Of a stretch of 64,000 bases of DNA, positions 49,810 through 59,725 are shown piece after piece (the stretch's first letter is position 1; each line of letters opens with the position of its first letter). Made by a program: the position numbers and the translations under genes. The notes under the pieces were generated by a model. The model was not told the DNA's origin, did not search any database, and worked only from the letters and a program-made list of their open reading frames with translations. This DNA is from Vibrio sp. Of7-15 (GTDB lineage: Bacteria > Pseudomonadota > Gammaproteobacteria > Enterobacterales > Vibrionaceae): assembly GCF_022347565.1 (NCBI RefSeq), contig NZ_JAKRGH010000002.1, forward strand, positions 1-64,000, read 5' to 3'.

Positions 49810-50259
49810 TTAGCTTTTTAGAACATGAGCTTGTTTATTACTTTCACAATCTTCAGTAATACAGTGTCCGTATAAATATAAGCTGTGGTTAGTTAGTCGA
49901 ACATTATAGTTCTCAGCTACAATTTTTTGGCGTTCTTCGATGATGTCATCAGAAAACTCAATTACTTTGCCACAATCAAGACACACTAAGTGATCATGAT
50001 GATGTTGTGTGGCCAGTTCAAAGACTGATTTACCACCTTCGAAGTGATGGCGAGTTACAATGCCTGCATCGTCAAATTGGTTTAAGACACGGTAAACGGT
50101 CGCAAGGCCAATTTCCTCACCGATATCAATCAGTTTTTTATACAGATCTTCTGCACTAATATGTTGGCAATCTGGGTGTTGTAAAATCTCAAGTATTTTT
50201 AAGCGAGGTAACGTTACTTTTAGTCCAGCTTGCTTTAGCGCCTGATTGTTATCTGACAT
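49810..50259 (-). CDS. fur: Ferric uptake regulator Fur
   Basis: 149 residues from the ATG at 50259 (AGGAA upstream); the open frame runs farther 5' without support. A winged helix (about 10-80) is followed by the metal domain with QHHHDHLVCLDC (85-96) and a C-terminal HCITEDC. Fe(II)-dependent repressor of iron uptake genes. It lies close to fldA, as in E. coli, but with a DUF4442 gene between. Confidence 0.97.
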   Translation of the reverse strand: MSDNNQALKQAGLKVTLPRLKILEILQHPDCQHISAEDLYKKLIDIGEEIGLATVYRVLNQFDDAGIVTRHHFEGGKSVFELATQHHHDHLVCLDCGKVIEFSDDIIEERQKIVAENYNVRLTNHSLYLYGHCITEDCESNKQAHVLKS

Positions 50260-50442
50260 TAGGTATTCCTGTTTGGCTATCCGCACCGCATAAGTGCGGC
50301 AGTCTGCATGTATTATTTTATTATAAGTTACCAATAGCAAACAATAAACCTTGAAATCAAAATGGTTATTAAAAAGTAAGTGTTGTTAAAATGTTAACTT
50401 ATTGTGTTATATTAAGGTCTGACCAGTTTGCAAGGAGGCAGT

Positions 50443-50931
50443 GTGTTTAATAAATTCTATACGCCAAAGATCGTCAAAATGGCACTTAATCTATGGCCAC
50501 CATTTTGGGGAGCAGGCATCGCAATTACCGAGATTGGTCCTAATTTTACTTATGTAAATGTGAGGCTTAAATTGCGTTGGTGGAATAAAAATGCAAACAG
50601 GACTCAATATGGCGGCAGTATTTTTTCAATGACTGATCCTATTTATGCCTTAATGCTAATGGGAATTTTAGGGAAAGAATATTACGTTTGGGATAAGCAG
50701 GCTGGGATTAACTTTATCAAACCTGGCAGTTCTGAATTAACAGCACGGTTTTGTCTTTCGGAAGAGACTATCGAATCAATTTATCGGGAAACTGAATCTG
50801 GTGAGAAGTACTTTCCAGAGTTTGTTACAGCTATTGTAGATACAAATGGGGAAGTGGTCGCGGAAGTGAAACGTACTTTATATATTAGAAAGAAACCAAA
50901 GTTTCGTGAGGCTGTTGTTTCTCAAGTTTGA
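50443..50931 (+). CDS. DUF4442 hotdog-fold protein (thioesterase-like)
   Basis: 162 residues from a GTG at 50443, five bases after a full AAGGAGG site that decides the start. The RTQYGGSIFSMTDPIYALML segment is where hotdog thioesterases carry the central helix. DUF4442 proteins are predicted acyl-CoA thioesterases; no substrate is known. It diverges from fur and is convergent to fldA. Confidence 0.88.
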   Translation: MFNKFYTPKIVKMALNLWPPFWGAGIAITEIGPNFTYVNVRLKLRWWNKNANRTQYGGSIFSMTDPIYALMLMGILGKEYYVWDKQAGINFIKPGSSELTARFCLSEETIESIYRETESGEKYFPEFVTAIVDTNGEVVAEVKRTLYIRKKPKFREAVVSQV

Positions 50932-50945
50932 ATCATTTAGTAACA

Positions 50946-50992
50946 AAAACGCACCGAAGCAAAGTTAATATTTTGCTTTCGGTGCGCTTTTG
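50946..50992. terminator. Bidirectional terminator between DUF4442 gene and fldA
   Basis: A long hairpin, GCACCGAAGCAAA against TTTGCTTTCGGTGC with one bulge, lies between the two convergent stops and has A and T stretches outside. Confidence 0.8.
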
Positions 50993-51006
50993 TATGATGA
51001 AATGGA

Positions 51007-51534
51007 TTAGTCTTCTAATTCAGCTAAGCACATTTCTTCATGGATTTGATTTACCCACGTAGTTACACGTTGATCAGTTAGCTCTGGCTGACGATCTTCA
51101 TCAATACATAGGCCAACAAAGTTTGCATCGTCTACAAGTGCTTTTGATGCTTCAAACTCATAGCTTTCAGTTGGCCAGTGACCAACGATAGTACCGCCTT
51201 TTGCTTCAACGATATCGCGTACATTACCCATCGCATCACAGAAATATTCAGCGTAATCTTCTTGGTCACCACAACCAAAGATTGCAACTAGCTTAGTTGA
51301 GAAGTCTATACCTTCAAGCTCAGGGAAGAAGTCATCCCAGTCACATTGTGCTTCGCCGTAGTACCATGTTGGAATACCAATCAGCAGAAGATCGAAGTTA
51401 TCGATGTCTTCTTTACTACTTTTTGCAATGTCTTGAACATGAACTAGTTTTTTACCTAGTTGTTTTTGAATCATCTTTGCGACTGCTTCAGTATTACCTG
51501 TGTCGCTGCCAAAGAAGAGTCCTACGCTCGCCAT
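51007..51534 (-). CDS. fldA: Flavodoxin I
   Basis: 175 residues, long-chain flavodoxin. The phosphate loop GSDTGNTE near residue 9, the first FMN-stacking segment PTWYYGEAQCDWDDF and the second GCGDQEDYAEYF are clear. FMN electron carrier needed for IspG/IspH, biotin synthase and others. The usual neighbours fur and ybfF/seqA are conserved. Confidence 0.97.
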   Translation of the reverse strand: MASVGLFFGSDTGNTEAVAKMIQKQLGKKLVHVQDIAKSSKEDIDNFDLLLIGIPTWYYGEAQCDWDDFFPELEGIDFSTKLVAIFGCGDQEDYAEYFCDAMGNVRDIVEAKGGTIVGHWPTESYEFEASKALVDDANFVGLCIDEDRQPELTDQRVTTWVNQIHEEMCLAELED

Positions 51535-51669
51535 ATGAAGATTACCTGTATATTAGTTCGTACTGTGACGTACGGTGTCAAATTGTCTAGGGCAAAGCCC
51601 ACATCTACAATAATTAAATACTCGATAATAAAGGCTATCTGCCACTATTATGCTCTAATTGTATGGGGT

Positions 51670-51891
51670 TTATCCAATCCCTGCGCCTTCCCAGCTTAAT
51701 TGAATTAAGCCTTTTGTGATAAAGCCTGCGCATCCTAAGAACAAGACAAGCCAAACAATACGTTGGCCGAAAATAGGGACGTTTCCTTGTTTTAAAACAT
51801 CTTTTATCGCCATACCAATAAAGAAGAAGACAGAAGCAAATAACAGATCGAGGCCTATCGACTCTATCAATGCGAAATTTTCATACAGCAT
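51670..51891 (-). CDS. DUF2788 small membrane protein (73 aa)
   Basis: 73 residues with two hydrophobic segments (about 12-32 and 43-63) joined by a basic loop (KDVLKQGN). Matches DUF2788, found next to ybfF/fldA in vibrios. Function unknown. It follows ybfF by 60 bases in the same direction and may be cotranscribed with it. Confidence 0.85.
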   Translation of the reverse strand: MLYENFALIESIGLDLLFASVFFFIGMAIKDVLKQGNVPIFGQRIVWLVLFLGCAGFITKGLIQLSWEGAGIG

Positions 51892-51951
51892 GGCGGTTCC
51901 TGAACTTAGTGGTTAATGGTCGGGCACTATAACATAGGTTTCAGGCTAAAG

Positions 51952-52722
51952 TTAATGTGCAGCTGTAACTAAGAAGCGTTCAATCACACGGTTAACGGCT
52001 TCCGGTTTTTCTGCATGTAGCCAATGGCCTGTATTGGCTACCATATGTGCTTTTGCATTCGGAAATTGTTTCATGATGGCTTCTTTATGATCAGCTTGGA
52101 TGTAATCTGAATTCTGGCCTTTTACAAACAGGGTTGGCCCAAGGTATGGGGGGCATTCTTTCCAACCTGTAATTTGTTCGTATTGTGCTATTAATCCAGC
52201 GACATTAAAGCGCCATTCTAGCGTTTGTTCATTTTTAAACAGTGATTTACTTAAAAATTGTCTAACCCCGGGTTCTTGTATGTGCTGAGCCATGAGTGTG
52301 TCCGCATCGGAACGTTTCTCTGGTTGGCCTTGAATTACGGCATTCAAACCCGCAAATACATTATCATGACGTCGAACAAGGTATGGTACGGGTGCCATGT
52401 CTAAAATAGCAAGCTGAGTGATACGCTCAGGGTAAAGGGCTGCTAAGGTCATGGCGACTTTTCCTCCCATGGAATGACCCACAACTGAAAACTGCTGTAT
52501 ATTCAGGTGTTCCATTACGTGGAAAATATCGTTTGCCATTAGCTCGTAGCTGATTTCTTCTGAATGAAAAGAACGGCCATGGTTGCGTAAGTCAACACTA
52601 ATGACATGGTGATCTTTTTCTAAATGGCGTGCGAGCAGACCAAGGTTATCTAAACTGCCAAATAAACCATGGATTAATAGGACAGTAGAGCCATTGCCCT
52701 GTTGCTTGAAGTTTAAAAGCAC
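51952..52722 (-). CDS. ybfF: Alpha/beta-hydrolase esterase YbfF
   Basis: 256 residues. Oxyanion segment IHGLFGS near 18-24, nucleophile Ser84 in GHSMGG, and the catalytic His in ANTGHWLHAEKP near the end. E. coli YbfF hydrolyses short acyl-CoA and p-nitrophenyl esters. The start is a GTG with a weak ribosome site. Divergent from seqA, as in E. coli. Confidence 0.93.
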   Translation of the reverse strand: MLLNFKQQGNGSTVLLIHGLFGSLDNLGLLARHLEKDHHVISVDLRNHGRSFHSEEISYELMANDIFHVMEHLNIQQFSVVGHSMGGKVAMTLAALYPERITQLAILDMAPVPYLVRRHDNVFAGLNAVIQGQPEKRSDADTLMAQHIQEPGVRQFLSKSLFKNEQTLEWRFNVAGLIAQYEQITGWKECPPYLGPTLFVKGQNSDYIQADHKEAIMKQFPNAKAHMVANTGHWLHAEKPEAVNRVIERFLVTAAH

Positions 52723-52811
52723 TGACTTTTCTCTTGCTTGTTATTGGTTTGACGTAGAGTATAACGAGATATCACGGTATAATCGTGTGCAGATTGACAA
52801 AATAGAAGAAA

Positions 52812-53387
52812 ATGAACGATACGATGAAGACTATTGAGGTAGACGAAGAGCTATATTTATATATTGCTAGTCAAACCCAGCATATCGGTGAAAGTGCATC
52901 TGACATTTTACGCCGCTTACTAATGGAACCAACCACCCAAGAACCTAAAAAAGCAGCTATTTTACCGCCTGTAGTAAATTCACAAACTCCAGAGCCTAAA
53001 GGTATTGTTGTAAGTAAAGATGCGGGCATGGAGATCCAGTTAGATCGAGTAAAAGAGGTTCGCTCATTACTGATTTCGGATGAATTTGCAGCGCAAGATA
53101 AAGCGATTGGTCGTTTTATGACTGTATTATCGTCTCTTTATCGTATTGATCCTCAGGGCTTTTCTGAGGCAACAGCACTAAAAGGTCGTACTCGAGTGTA
53201 TTTTGCAAATGACGCAGATACCTTACTTGCAAGTGGTAAAACGACCAAACCTAAAGCGATTCCTAATACGCCATTTTGGGTGATCACAAATACGAATACT
53301 GGTCGCAAACGTCAAATGATCGATCAACTAATGATAAAAATGGGTTTTAACTCAGACTTGATCGAGAAGGTTTGCGGCGCAATTTAA
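52812..53387 (+). CDS. seqA: Replication negative modulator SeqA
   Basis: 191 residues. The N-terminal oligomerisation region [31 protein letters not shown] matches E. coli SeqA, and the C-terminal domain ([27 protein letters not shown]) binds hemimethylated GATC. The conserved start would be the ATG at 52824, but the ATG at 52812 has the better ribosome site (AGAAG), so four extra residues are possible. pgm starts 36 bases downstream, an operon kept from E. coli. Confidence 0.95.
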   Translation: MNDTMKTIEVDEELYLYIASQTQHIGESASDILRRLLMEPTTQEPKKAAILPPVVNSQTPEPKGIVVSKDAGMEIQLDRVKEVRSLLISDEFAAQDKAIGRFMTVLSSLYRIDPQGFSEATALKGRTRVYFANDADTLLASGKTTKPKAIPNTPFWVITNTNTGRKRQMIDQLMIKMGFNSDLIEKVCGAI

Positions 53388-53422
53388 CTTGGCATCGCGC
53401 CTCTTTTTACAAGGACACGTTA

Positions 53423-55069
53423 ATGGCTAGTCATCCTCGCGCTGGGCAAAAGGCTCAGCAAGAAGATTTATACAATATCCCTTCTCTTGTTGCTAACTAC
53501 TTCCAGGTTCAGCCTAGTGCAAGTAATGTTGAACATAAGGTGTTGTTCGGTACTTCTGGGCACCGTGGTAGTGCAGATAAAAGCACATTTAATCAGCATC
53601 ATATTTGGGCAATTGCACAGGCTGTTGCTGAAGTTCGTGCTCAGCATGGTGTAAAAGGTCCTTTATTTTTAGGTAAAGATACTCACGCACTGTCTGAGCC
53701 AGCTTTCAGTTCAACCATTGAAGTGCTAGTTGCTAATGGTGTTGAAGTTATCATCCAACAAGACCAAGGCTATACGCCGACTCCGGGTATTTCTCACGCT
53801 ATTCTTTGTCATAATCGAACAAGTGAAGCGAAAGCTGATGGCATTGTGATTACACCATCGCATAATCCACCTCAAGATGGCGGTATTAAATATAACCCGA
53901 CTCATGGTGGGCCTGCCGAAGCGGAATTAACTCAAGCGATTGAAGATCGTGCTAATGAATTAATTGTGAATCATTTAGTTGATGTGAAACGTGTCTCGAT
54001 TACAGAAGCACTAGCCAGTGATTTTGTTAAAGAGGTCGATTTAGTTAAGCCATATGTTGATGATCTAGTGAATGTCATTGATATGGAAGCGATTCAAAAA
54101 GCTAATTTGAAGCTCGGTGTTGATCCGCTCGGTGGTTCAGGGATTGAATACTGGCGTCAAATAGCTTCACGGTACGAATTAAATTTAACACTTGTGAATG
54201 AAGCCGTTGATCCTTCTTTCCAATTCATGTCGTTAGATAAAGACGGTGTAGTCCGTATGGATTGTTCATCTCCTTATGCGATGGCAGGTCTTCTTGCTTT
54301 AAAAGATGACTATGATTTAGCATTTGGTAATGATCCAGACTATGATCGACATGGTATCGTGACTCCTGCGGGCTTAATGAACCCAAACCATTTCTTAGCG
54401 GTATGTATTGATTACCTTTACCGCCATCGCCCTGACTGGAACGAATCTGTTGCTGTGGGTAAAACTCTGGTATCAAGTGCGTTAATTGATAAAGTTGTTG
54501 CTGATTTAGGTCGAGAACTGTGTGAAGTTCCAGTTGGCTTCAAATGGTTTGTTGATGGCCTATATAGTGGTGAGCTGGGCTTTGGGGGCGAAGAGAGTGC
54601 CGGGGCTTCTTTTTTACGTAAAGATGGCACACCTTGGTCAACAGATAAAGATGGTATTTTACTGTGTTTGTTAGCCGCTGAAATTACGGCTGTAACGGGA
54701 ATGAACCCACAAGAGTACTATGAAAAATTAGCCACTCAGCATGGCGCTTCTCAGTATAATCGCTTACAAGCAGTGGCGAACTCTGAGCAGAAAAATATTC
54801 TTAAAAAGCTTTCACCAGAGATGGTTGCGGCAGATACATTAGCAGGTGATGCAATCACTGCGCGCCTGACACATGCTTCAGGCAATGGTGCTGCTATCGG
54901 TGGGTTGAAAGTTACTACAGAGAATGGCTGGTTTGCGGCTCGTCCTTCTGGTACTGAAGATATTTACAAAATTTACTGTGAGAGCTTTAAAGGTTCAGAG
55001 CACTTAAAAGCGATAGAACAAGAAGCACAAGAAATTGTAAGTAAAGTTTTTTTAGATGCAGGTCTGTAA
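53423..55069 (+). CDS. pgm: Phosphoglucomutase (alpha-D-glucose phosphate-specific)
   Basis: 548 residues from the ATG at 53423 (AAGGACAC upstream); the frame extends into seqA without support. The active phosphoserine lies in [12 protein letters not shown], the metal loop reads NDPDYDRHG, and the phosphate-binding [12 protein letters not shown] is at the C-terminus. Interconverts glucose-1-P and glucose-6-P. Confidence 0.97.
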   Translation: MASHPRAGQKAQQEDLYNIPSLVANYFQVQPSASNVEHKVLFGTSGHRGSADKSTFNQHHIWAIAQAVAEVRAQHGVKGPLFLGKDTHALSEPAFSSTIEVLVANGVEVIIQQDQGYTPTPGISHAILCHNRTSEAKADGIVITPSHNPPQDGGIKYNPTHGGPAEAELTQAIEDRANELIVNHLVDVKRVSITEALASDFVKEVDLVKPYVDDLVNVIDMEAIQKANLKLGVDPLGGSGIEYWRQIASRYELNLTLVNEAVDPSFQFMSLDKDGVVRMDCSSPYAMAGLLALKDDYDLAFGNDPDYDRHGIVTPAGLMNPNHFLAVCIDYLYRHRPDWNESVAVGKTLVSSALIDKVVADLGRELCEVPVGFKWFVDGLYSGELGFGGEESAGASFLRKDGTPWSTDKDGILLCLLAAEITAVTGMNPQEYYEKLATQHGASQYNRLQAVANSEQKNILKKLSPEMVAADTLAGDAITARLTHASGNGAAIGGLKVTTENGWFAARPSGTEDIYKIYCESFKGSEHLKAIEQEAQEIVSKVFLDAGL

Positions 55070-55088
55070 TTTTGTAAAATGTTGATAA

Positions 55089-55117
55089 GAGGCTGTGGGA
55101 AACTACAGCCTTTTTTG
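55089..55117 (+). terminator. Terminator of seqA-pgm
   Basis: AGGCTGT and ACAGCCT form a stem followed by TTTTTT, 20 bases past the pgm stop. Confidence 0.85.
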
Positions 55118-55136
55118 TTTATTCCCTCATTTATCA

Positions 55137-55967
55137 CTATGTGATGTTTTGTGTATTACACATTTCCTCCCAATTATTTGGCACGATAAACCAAAAGTGC
55201 CCATGTTCGCTTTGCGCATGCACACTTCTTTCAATTGTTCCTATGCCGCTTTTAGGGGAAACATCAAGATGTTCTGTTTTCTCTAGATCTCCATTTAACC
55301 ACTGTGCTCTTTCCAAGAGATAAAGTGGCTCAGTAATTAAGTGGGCTTGATTAGCAAAGCACCAAGAACCTAGTTCAAGTGCTGGGTTCAACTGATGATT
55401 CATGCAATGTGTCGGTACAGAGTCTTCTTCAAAAGGGTTGAGATACAGCCGTCCTTGCATGATCAGCCTAGGTAAAATGGACTGTGGATCTATTGGAAAC
55501 TTGTCTTTAAACGCTGGGTGCTTCGTTAGTTTTAGCTGATGGTTAAGCATTCGACTTAGTTTTATATCTAAGCGGTCATTTCCATTAGGACCATGCCATA
55601 ATCCTTTGTGTAGAAGATAAAATTTTACCGCTACCTCCCAATGCTCAATTTGATTGTTGTGTGTGTCTTCAACTAAAAAGTCTAATGCACCAATAGTCTT
55701 CGTTTTATCGTTAAGTTGTATCTCTTCCGCAATAAGTTGGTATCGACTTGATTGCTGAATTAAGTGGAGCCACAACCATTGGTAATAAAACCCGATTCTA
55801 TTTGGTCCAGAATAGAGGTGATCTATGTTGCTGTGCTTAAACTCTTGTATCCAATCTATTTCACAAAAGGGGAGTGGTGGTGAAAATAGTGTAGGTGTTT
55901 TAATTACCCATTTTAAATTTTGGGAGTCTTGAGTGTTGTTTGTAAATATTTTGTTATTAAATGACAT
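55137..55967 (-). CDS. DUF1853 family protein
   Basis: 276 residues matching DUF1853, with the core GALDFLVED...HWEVAVKFYL...GPNGNDRLD. The Asp, then Glu-x-x-x-Lys arrangement recalls PD-(D/E)XK nuclease-like folds, but this is a visual impression only. No signal peptide or membrane span. Function unknown. Stand-alone, convergent with pgm. Confidence 0.85.
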   Translation of the reverse strand: MSFNNKIFTNNTQDSQNLKWVIKTPTLFSPPLPFCEIDWIQEFKHSNIDHLYSGPNRIGFYYQWLWLHLIQQSSRYQLIAEEIQLNDKTKTIGALDFLVEDTHNNQIEHWEVAVKFYLLHKGLWHGPNGNDRLDIKLSRMLNHQLKLTKHPAFKDKFPIDPQSILPRLIMQGRLYLNPFEEDSVPTHCMNHQLNPALELGSWCFANQAHLITEPLYLLERAQWLNGDLEKTEHLDVSPKSGIGTIERSVHAQSEHGHFWFIVPNNWEEMCNTQNIT

Positions 55968-56087
55968 CTATAACCTTACATAGAGACTTTTGGCAAACTT
56001 TAGCTAAATATGTGTATGAAAACCGAGCAGGTGTAGTATTATTACCAAATTGGCTCGTGGTTGTTTTTCTTCGGTTGAGGTTTCAGT

Positions 56088-56288
56088 ATGTATAAAACGT
56101 TTCCTTTATATACCATCATTTTTCGTCGTATTTTAGTGGTTCTTGCAGGGGTATTGGCTTTTCCTGTTATGGCGTGTTTACAATCACGTTCTCAGTTTTA
56201 TAGCTATTTGCATCGTTCATGGCATAAAACCAGTACTAAACCAGTATGGTTGAAACAGACAGAAAAAGGCTCAAAAGAGTTATTCTGA
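56088..56288 (+). CDS. ybfA: Small membrane protein YbfA (DUF2517)
   Basis: 66 residues. The hydrophobic RRILVVLAGVLAFPVMA segment and the conserved RSQFYSYLHRSWHKTSTKPVW are near-identical in pattern to E. coli YbfA. A GAGG ribosome site precedes the ATG. Function unknown; in E. coli it is induced by some stresses. Confidence 0.9.
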   Translation: MYKTFPLYTIIFRRILVVLAGVLAFPVMACLQSRSQFYSYLHRSWHKTSTKPVWLKQTEKGSKELF

Positions 56289-56489
56289 GATGTTTTTTGA
56301 ATAAAGCACCAGTTACCTGTAAATGGTGCTTTAAGTCGTTATGTTATATCACTTCACTATTCCCGTTCGGACTTTGCCGCTTTATTTCTGCCTTTTTAGT
56401 TAGTGCAATTTATCTATAGTAAATGAAACCTCGCCGAATTGTGTGTTTTGAGGTAGCTTAATAGCATCACTATATACACAGTAAACACG

Positions 56490-57245
56490 ATGAATAACTT
56501 ACAATTTGAATCAATATTAAACGAGCTCCTTTCTCCCCATACAATTAAAGACTATTGCCCAAATGGCTTACAGGTTGAGGGAAAAACTGATATTCGAAAG
56601 GTGATTACAGGTGTCACTGCTTCGCAAGATTTAATTGAGCAAGCTATTGAACATAAAGCGGATGCGTTACTTGTACACCACGGATTCTTTTGGAAAGGGG
56701 AGCCTTCTGAGCTCCGAGGGATGAAATTTCGTCGCATCAAGGCATTGATAGAAAATGGCATTAATTTATATGCTTACCACTTACCTTTAGATATTCATCC
56801 TGAACTTGGCAATAATGCTCAGTTGGCTAACCTGTTGGATCTTAAGACGATAGGGGGCTTGGAACCTGGTGATAATTCAGTTGCGATGTGGGGTGAGCTC
56901 AGCTTAGCCATGCCTTCTGAGGATTTTGCGGCAATAATAGAAAAGGTGCTTAACCGAAAACCTTTACATATTACTCATTCAGGATCTAATCTTATCAAAA
57001 CAGTCGGTTGGTGTACTGGTGGTGGACAAGATTATATTGATCTAGCGGCTCAAAAAGGGCTAGATGCTTTTATTTCTGGTGAAATTTCAGAAAGAACAGT
57101 GCACTCAGCACGAGAGTTAGGTATCCACTACTTTAGTGCAGGGCACCATGCAACGGAGAGGTATGGTGTAAAAGCACTGGGTGAGTGGTTAGCTAAAGAG
57201 CATAATCTTGATGTGACTTTTATCGATATAGATAATCCAGTTTAG
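56490..57245 (+). CDS. ybgI: Nif3-like dinuclear metal centre protein YbgI
   Basis: 251 residues of the NIF3/DUF34 family. Metal ligands are visible in LLVHHGFFW and, near the C-terminus, FSAGHHATERYG. E. coli YbgI forms a hexameric toroid with a di-metal site and is needed in some repair or folate contexts, but the reaction is unresolved. Closed by a bidirectional terminator. Confidence 0.93.
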   Translation: MNNLQFESILNELLSPHTIKDYCPNGLQVEGKTDIRKVITGVTASQDLIEQAIEHKADALLVHHGFFWKGEPSELRGMKFRRIKALIENGINLYAYHLPLDIHPELGNNAQLANLLDLKTIGGLEPGDNSVAMWGELSLAMPSEDFAAIIEKVLNRKPLHITHSGSNLIKTVGWCTGGGQDYIDLAAQKGLDAFISGEISERTVHSARELGIHYFSAGHHATERYGVKALGEWLAKEHNLDVTFIDIDNPV

Positions 57246-57257
57246 TGTGATTTCAAT

Positions 57258-57286
57258 AAAAAAGCCGCGTTATGCGGCTTTTTTAG
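57258..57286. terminator. Bidirectional terminator between ybgI and gltA
   Basis: AAAAAGCCGC and GCGGCTTTTT form a stem with A and T runs outside, between convergent genes. Confidence 0.92.
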
Positions 57287-57303
57287 TTTTAGTTGTTTAT
57301 TTC

Positions 57304-58593
57304 TTATTCACGATCGTGAAGAGGTTTAAAATCGCGTTGTTGCTTACCAGTGTATAGCTGACGAGGGCGACCAATACGGTTTAGTGGATCACTGTGCATT
57401 TCGCTCCAATGTGCAATCCAGCCAACAGTACGAGACATCGCGAAAATAACGGTAAACATAGAAATAGGGATACCAATCGCTTTTAGAATAATACCTGAGT
57501 AGAAATCCACGTTCGGGTAGAGCTTCTTCTCAACAAAGTATTCATCAGAAAGGGCAATACGTTCTAGCTCCATTGCTACATCAAGAAGTGGATCTTGAAT
57601 GTTCAGCTCTTCTAGAACTTCATGGCATGCTTCACGCATTACCGTAGCGCGAGGATCGTAGTTTTTGTAAACACGGTGACCAAAGCCCATTAGACGGAAT
57701 GGATCATCTTTGTCCTTGGCTTTCGCTACGTATTCAGGAATGTTGTCTACTGAACCAATTTCTTCAAGCATACGTAGACATGCTTCGTTTGCACCACCGT
57801 GAGCTGGGCCCCAAAGTGAAGCAATACCCGCAGCGATACATGCAAATGGGTTCGCGCCAGAAGAGCCAGCTAGACGTACCGTAGATGTTGATGCATTTTG
57901 CTCATGGTCAGCGTGCAGAGTAAAGATTTTGTCCATTGCACGAGCGACCACAGGGTTTACATTATATTCTTCACATGGGTTTGCAAACATCATGTGTAAG
58001 AAGTTTTCTGCGTAGCTTAGATCATTTCTTGGGTAGATAAATGGTTGACCAATCGAATACTTATAACACATTGCCGAAAGGGTCGGCATTTTCGATAGCA
58101 AACGGAATGCTGCAATTTCACGGTGGCTATCATTATTGACATCTAAAGAGTCATGATAGAAAGCGGCAAGAGCGCCCACTACACCACACATTACGGCCAT
58201 TGGGTGAGCATCACGACGGAAGCCGTGGAAGAAGCTCGCAATTTGCTCGTGCACCATGGTGTGACGAGTTACCGTTGTTTTAAAAGATTCGTATTGTTCA
58301 CGAGTTGGGGTTTCGCCATACAACAAAATGTAGCAAACTTCTAAGTAGTCTGCGTTGTTGGCTAATTGGTCGATAGGGAAGCCTCGGTGTAGTAGAACAC
58401 CTTTTTCGCCATCAATAAAAGTGATTTGAGATTCACAAGAAGCTGTGGCAAGAAAACCCGGATCAAAAGTAAAGTAGCCATTTGCTCCAAGTTTACGAAC
58501 ATCAATGACTTCCGGCCCAATTGTGCCGCCAATGATCGGGAACTCAATTGGTGCTTTACCTTCAACATGAAGGGTTGCTTTCTTATCCGCCAT
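57304..58593 (-). CDS. gltA: Citrate synthase (type II)
   Basis: 429 residues. Catalytic residues match the E. coli enzyme: His in [11 protein letters not shown], His in [14 protein letters not shown] and Asp in NVDFYSGI. The N-terminal domain (about 1-50) of the NADH-sensitive hexameric type is present. Condenses oxaloacetate and acetyl-CoA. Divergent from sdhCDAB, as in E. coli; a near-consensus promoter lies upstream. Confidence 0.98.
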   Translation of the reverse strand: MADKKATLHVEGKAPIEFPIIGGTIGPEVIDVRKLGANGYFTFDPGFLATASCESQITFIDGEKGVLLHRGFPIDQLANNADYLEVCYILLYGETPTREQYESFKTTVTRHTMVHEQIASFFHGFRRDAHPMAVMCGVVGALAAFYHDSLDVNNDSHREIAAFRLLSKMPTLSAMCYKYSIGQPFIYPRNDLSYAENFLHMMFANPCEEYNVNPVVARAMDKIFTLHADHEQNASTSTVRLAGSSGANPFACIAAGIASLWGPAHGGANEACLRMLEEIGSVDNIPEYVAKAKDKDDPFRLMGFGHRVYKNYDPRATVMREACHEVLEELNIQDPLLDVAMELERIALSDEYFVEKKLYPNVDFYSGIILKAIGIPISMFTVIFAMSRTVGWIAHWSEMHSDPLNRIGRPRQLYTGKQQRDFKPLHDRE

Positions 58594-58646
58594 AACATTC
58601 TCCTTTGTTTATTATTATCCTAATCCCGGATACTAGAGTTGCCAAC

Positions 58647-58675
58647 GTTGTACCCATGATAGGCACTATTGTCAA
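58647..58675 (-). promoter_or_regulatory. gltA promoter
   Basis: On the minus strand TTGACA (58670-58675) and TACAAC (58647-58652) are spaced by exactly 17 bases, about 55 bases before the gltA start. Confidence 0.75.
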
Positions 58676-58794
58676 TTTTAGTGCGTTTTTGTGTGCACTT
58701 GTTAGGGTTTTTAATGAAAGAAAAGTTAAAAGTCTGTTCTGTGTTCTAGATTGTGTTACTGCAATTGTAATTGTATGTTACGCGGCGTATACTT

Positions 58795-58824
58795 TTGACG
58801 GGTCTCTGGACATGTCCCTATGTT
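58795..58824 (+). promoter_or_regulatory. Probable sdhCDAB promoter
   Basis: TTGACG (58795-58800) and TATGTT (58819-58824) are 18 bases apart. The -10 match is moderate. Confidence 0.5.
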
Positions 58825-58914
58825 TATAAGGGCTTGGAACAAATATCTAACTCGTATTTGGTAGAGAATGTTACTGCTTATCACAGTCTTCGATTAGTAG
58901 GATAAATGGTAAAA

Positions 58915-58931
58915 GTTAAAGTAATGTTAAA
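58915..58931 (+). promoter_or_regulatory. Candidate ArcA site upstream of sdhC
   Basis: Two GTTAAA repeats with an 11-base period, as in ArcA direct-repeat sites. ArcA repression of sdh under low oxygen is known in E. coli; here it is inferred. Confidence 0.45.
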
Positions 58932-58982
58932 ATCCAGCCCGAAATGGGAATTTCAGAGAGTTCAATAACAATAATAGGCTCA

Positions 58983-59384
58983 ATGGAGCTGAGTGAGCAA
59001 TCCGTGAACGTTAAAAAGCCAAGACCTGTTAATCTGGACCTACAGACGATTCGCTTTCCTATGGCAGCGATATCATCGATCTTACACCGTATCTCAGGTG
59101 TTATTACTTTTGTGTCGGTCGGCATCCTTTTATGGTTGTTAGGCCTATCACTATCCTCTCCTGAAGGGTATGCCCAAGCTGTCGATATTGTCGACGGTTT
59201 TTTTGTGACATTTATCCTATGGGGAGTTCTAACTGCCCTTGCTTACCATATCTGTGGTGGTATTCGCCATTTGCTGATGGATTTAGGCTATTTTGAAGAG
59301 CTTGAATCAGGTCAACAAAGCGCGAAAGTAACCTTTATCGCTACAGCAGTTCTTTCTCTTCTTGCAGGAGTTTTAGTATGGTAA
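58983..59384 (+). CDS. sdhC: Succinate dehydrogenase cytochrome b556 subunit
   Basis: 133 residues from the ATG at 58983, which has AGG five bases upstream. Alternatives are an upstream start at 58944 and a GTG at 59004 (closest to the E. coli length). [27 protein letters not shown] is near-identical to E. coli, including the quinone-site Ser and Arg; the heme ligand His lies in the second helix (CGGIRHL region). Three membrane spans. Overlaps sdhD by 7 bases. Confidence 0.93.
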   Translation: MELSEQSVNVKKPRPVNLDLQTIRFPMAAISSILHRISGVITFVSVGILLWLLGLSLSSPEGYAQAVDIVDGFFVTFILWGVLTALAYHICGGIRHLLMDLGYFEELESGQQSAKVTFIATAVLSLLAGVLVW

Positions 59385-59725
59385 ACAATGTTTCCTCTTT
59401 TGGTCGCAATGGCGTACATGATTTTATCTTGCTACGCGCAACTGCGATTATTCTTACGCTTTACACCCTTTACATGGTCGGCTACTTCGCCTTTGGCGCA
59501 GAGCTAACTTACCAGCTATGGACTGAGTTTTTTAGCCAGACATCAACCAAAGTATTTACCATGCTGGCACTGATCTCTGTTCTCATCCATGCCTGGATTG
59601 GTCTGTGGCAAGTGTTAACTGATTACATTAAGCCTGCGGGTCTTCGTGGCTTACTTCAGTTTGGTGTTGTTGCCGCTCTTTTATCATACTTTTTCTCTGG
59701 CCTATTTATTTTGTGGGGTGCGTAA
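59378..59725 (+). CDS. sdhD: Succinate dehydrogenase membrane anchor subunit
   Basis: 115 residues with three membrane helices. [20 protein letters not shown] and the [15 protein letters not shown] segment match SdhD, the latter holding the heme/quinone-site residues. The ATG overlaps the sdhC end, and the stop is directly followed by the sdhA GTG with no gap. Confidence 0.96.
   Translation: MVNNVSSFGRNGVHDFILLRATAIILTLYTLYMVGYFAFGAELTYQLWTEFFSQTSTKVFTMLALISVLIHAWIGLWQVLTDYIKPAGLRGLLQFGVVAALLSYFFSGLFILWGA

Larger units (their letters stand above)
58594..58982. other. gltA-sdhC divergent regulatory region
   Basis: No convincing gene is present in these 389 bases. They hold the gltA promoter (58647-58675, minus), a likely sdh promoter (58795-58824, plus) and, in the sdh leader, the direct repeat GTTAAA-N5-GTTAAA (58915-58931). 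The repeat has the 11-base spacing of ArcA sites. The sdh leader would be about 150 bases long. Confidence 0.6.

Noticed and set aside
58605-58829. 74-codon ORF between gltA and sdhC
   Set aside because: It covers the gltA promoter and the likely sdh promoter. It shows no ribosome site and no recognisable protein pattern.
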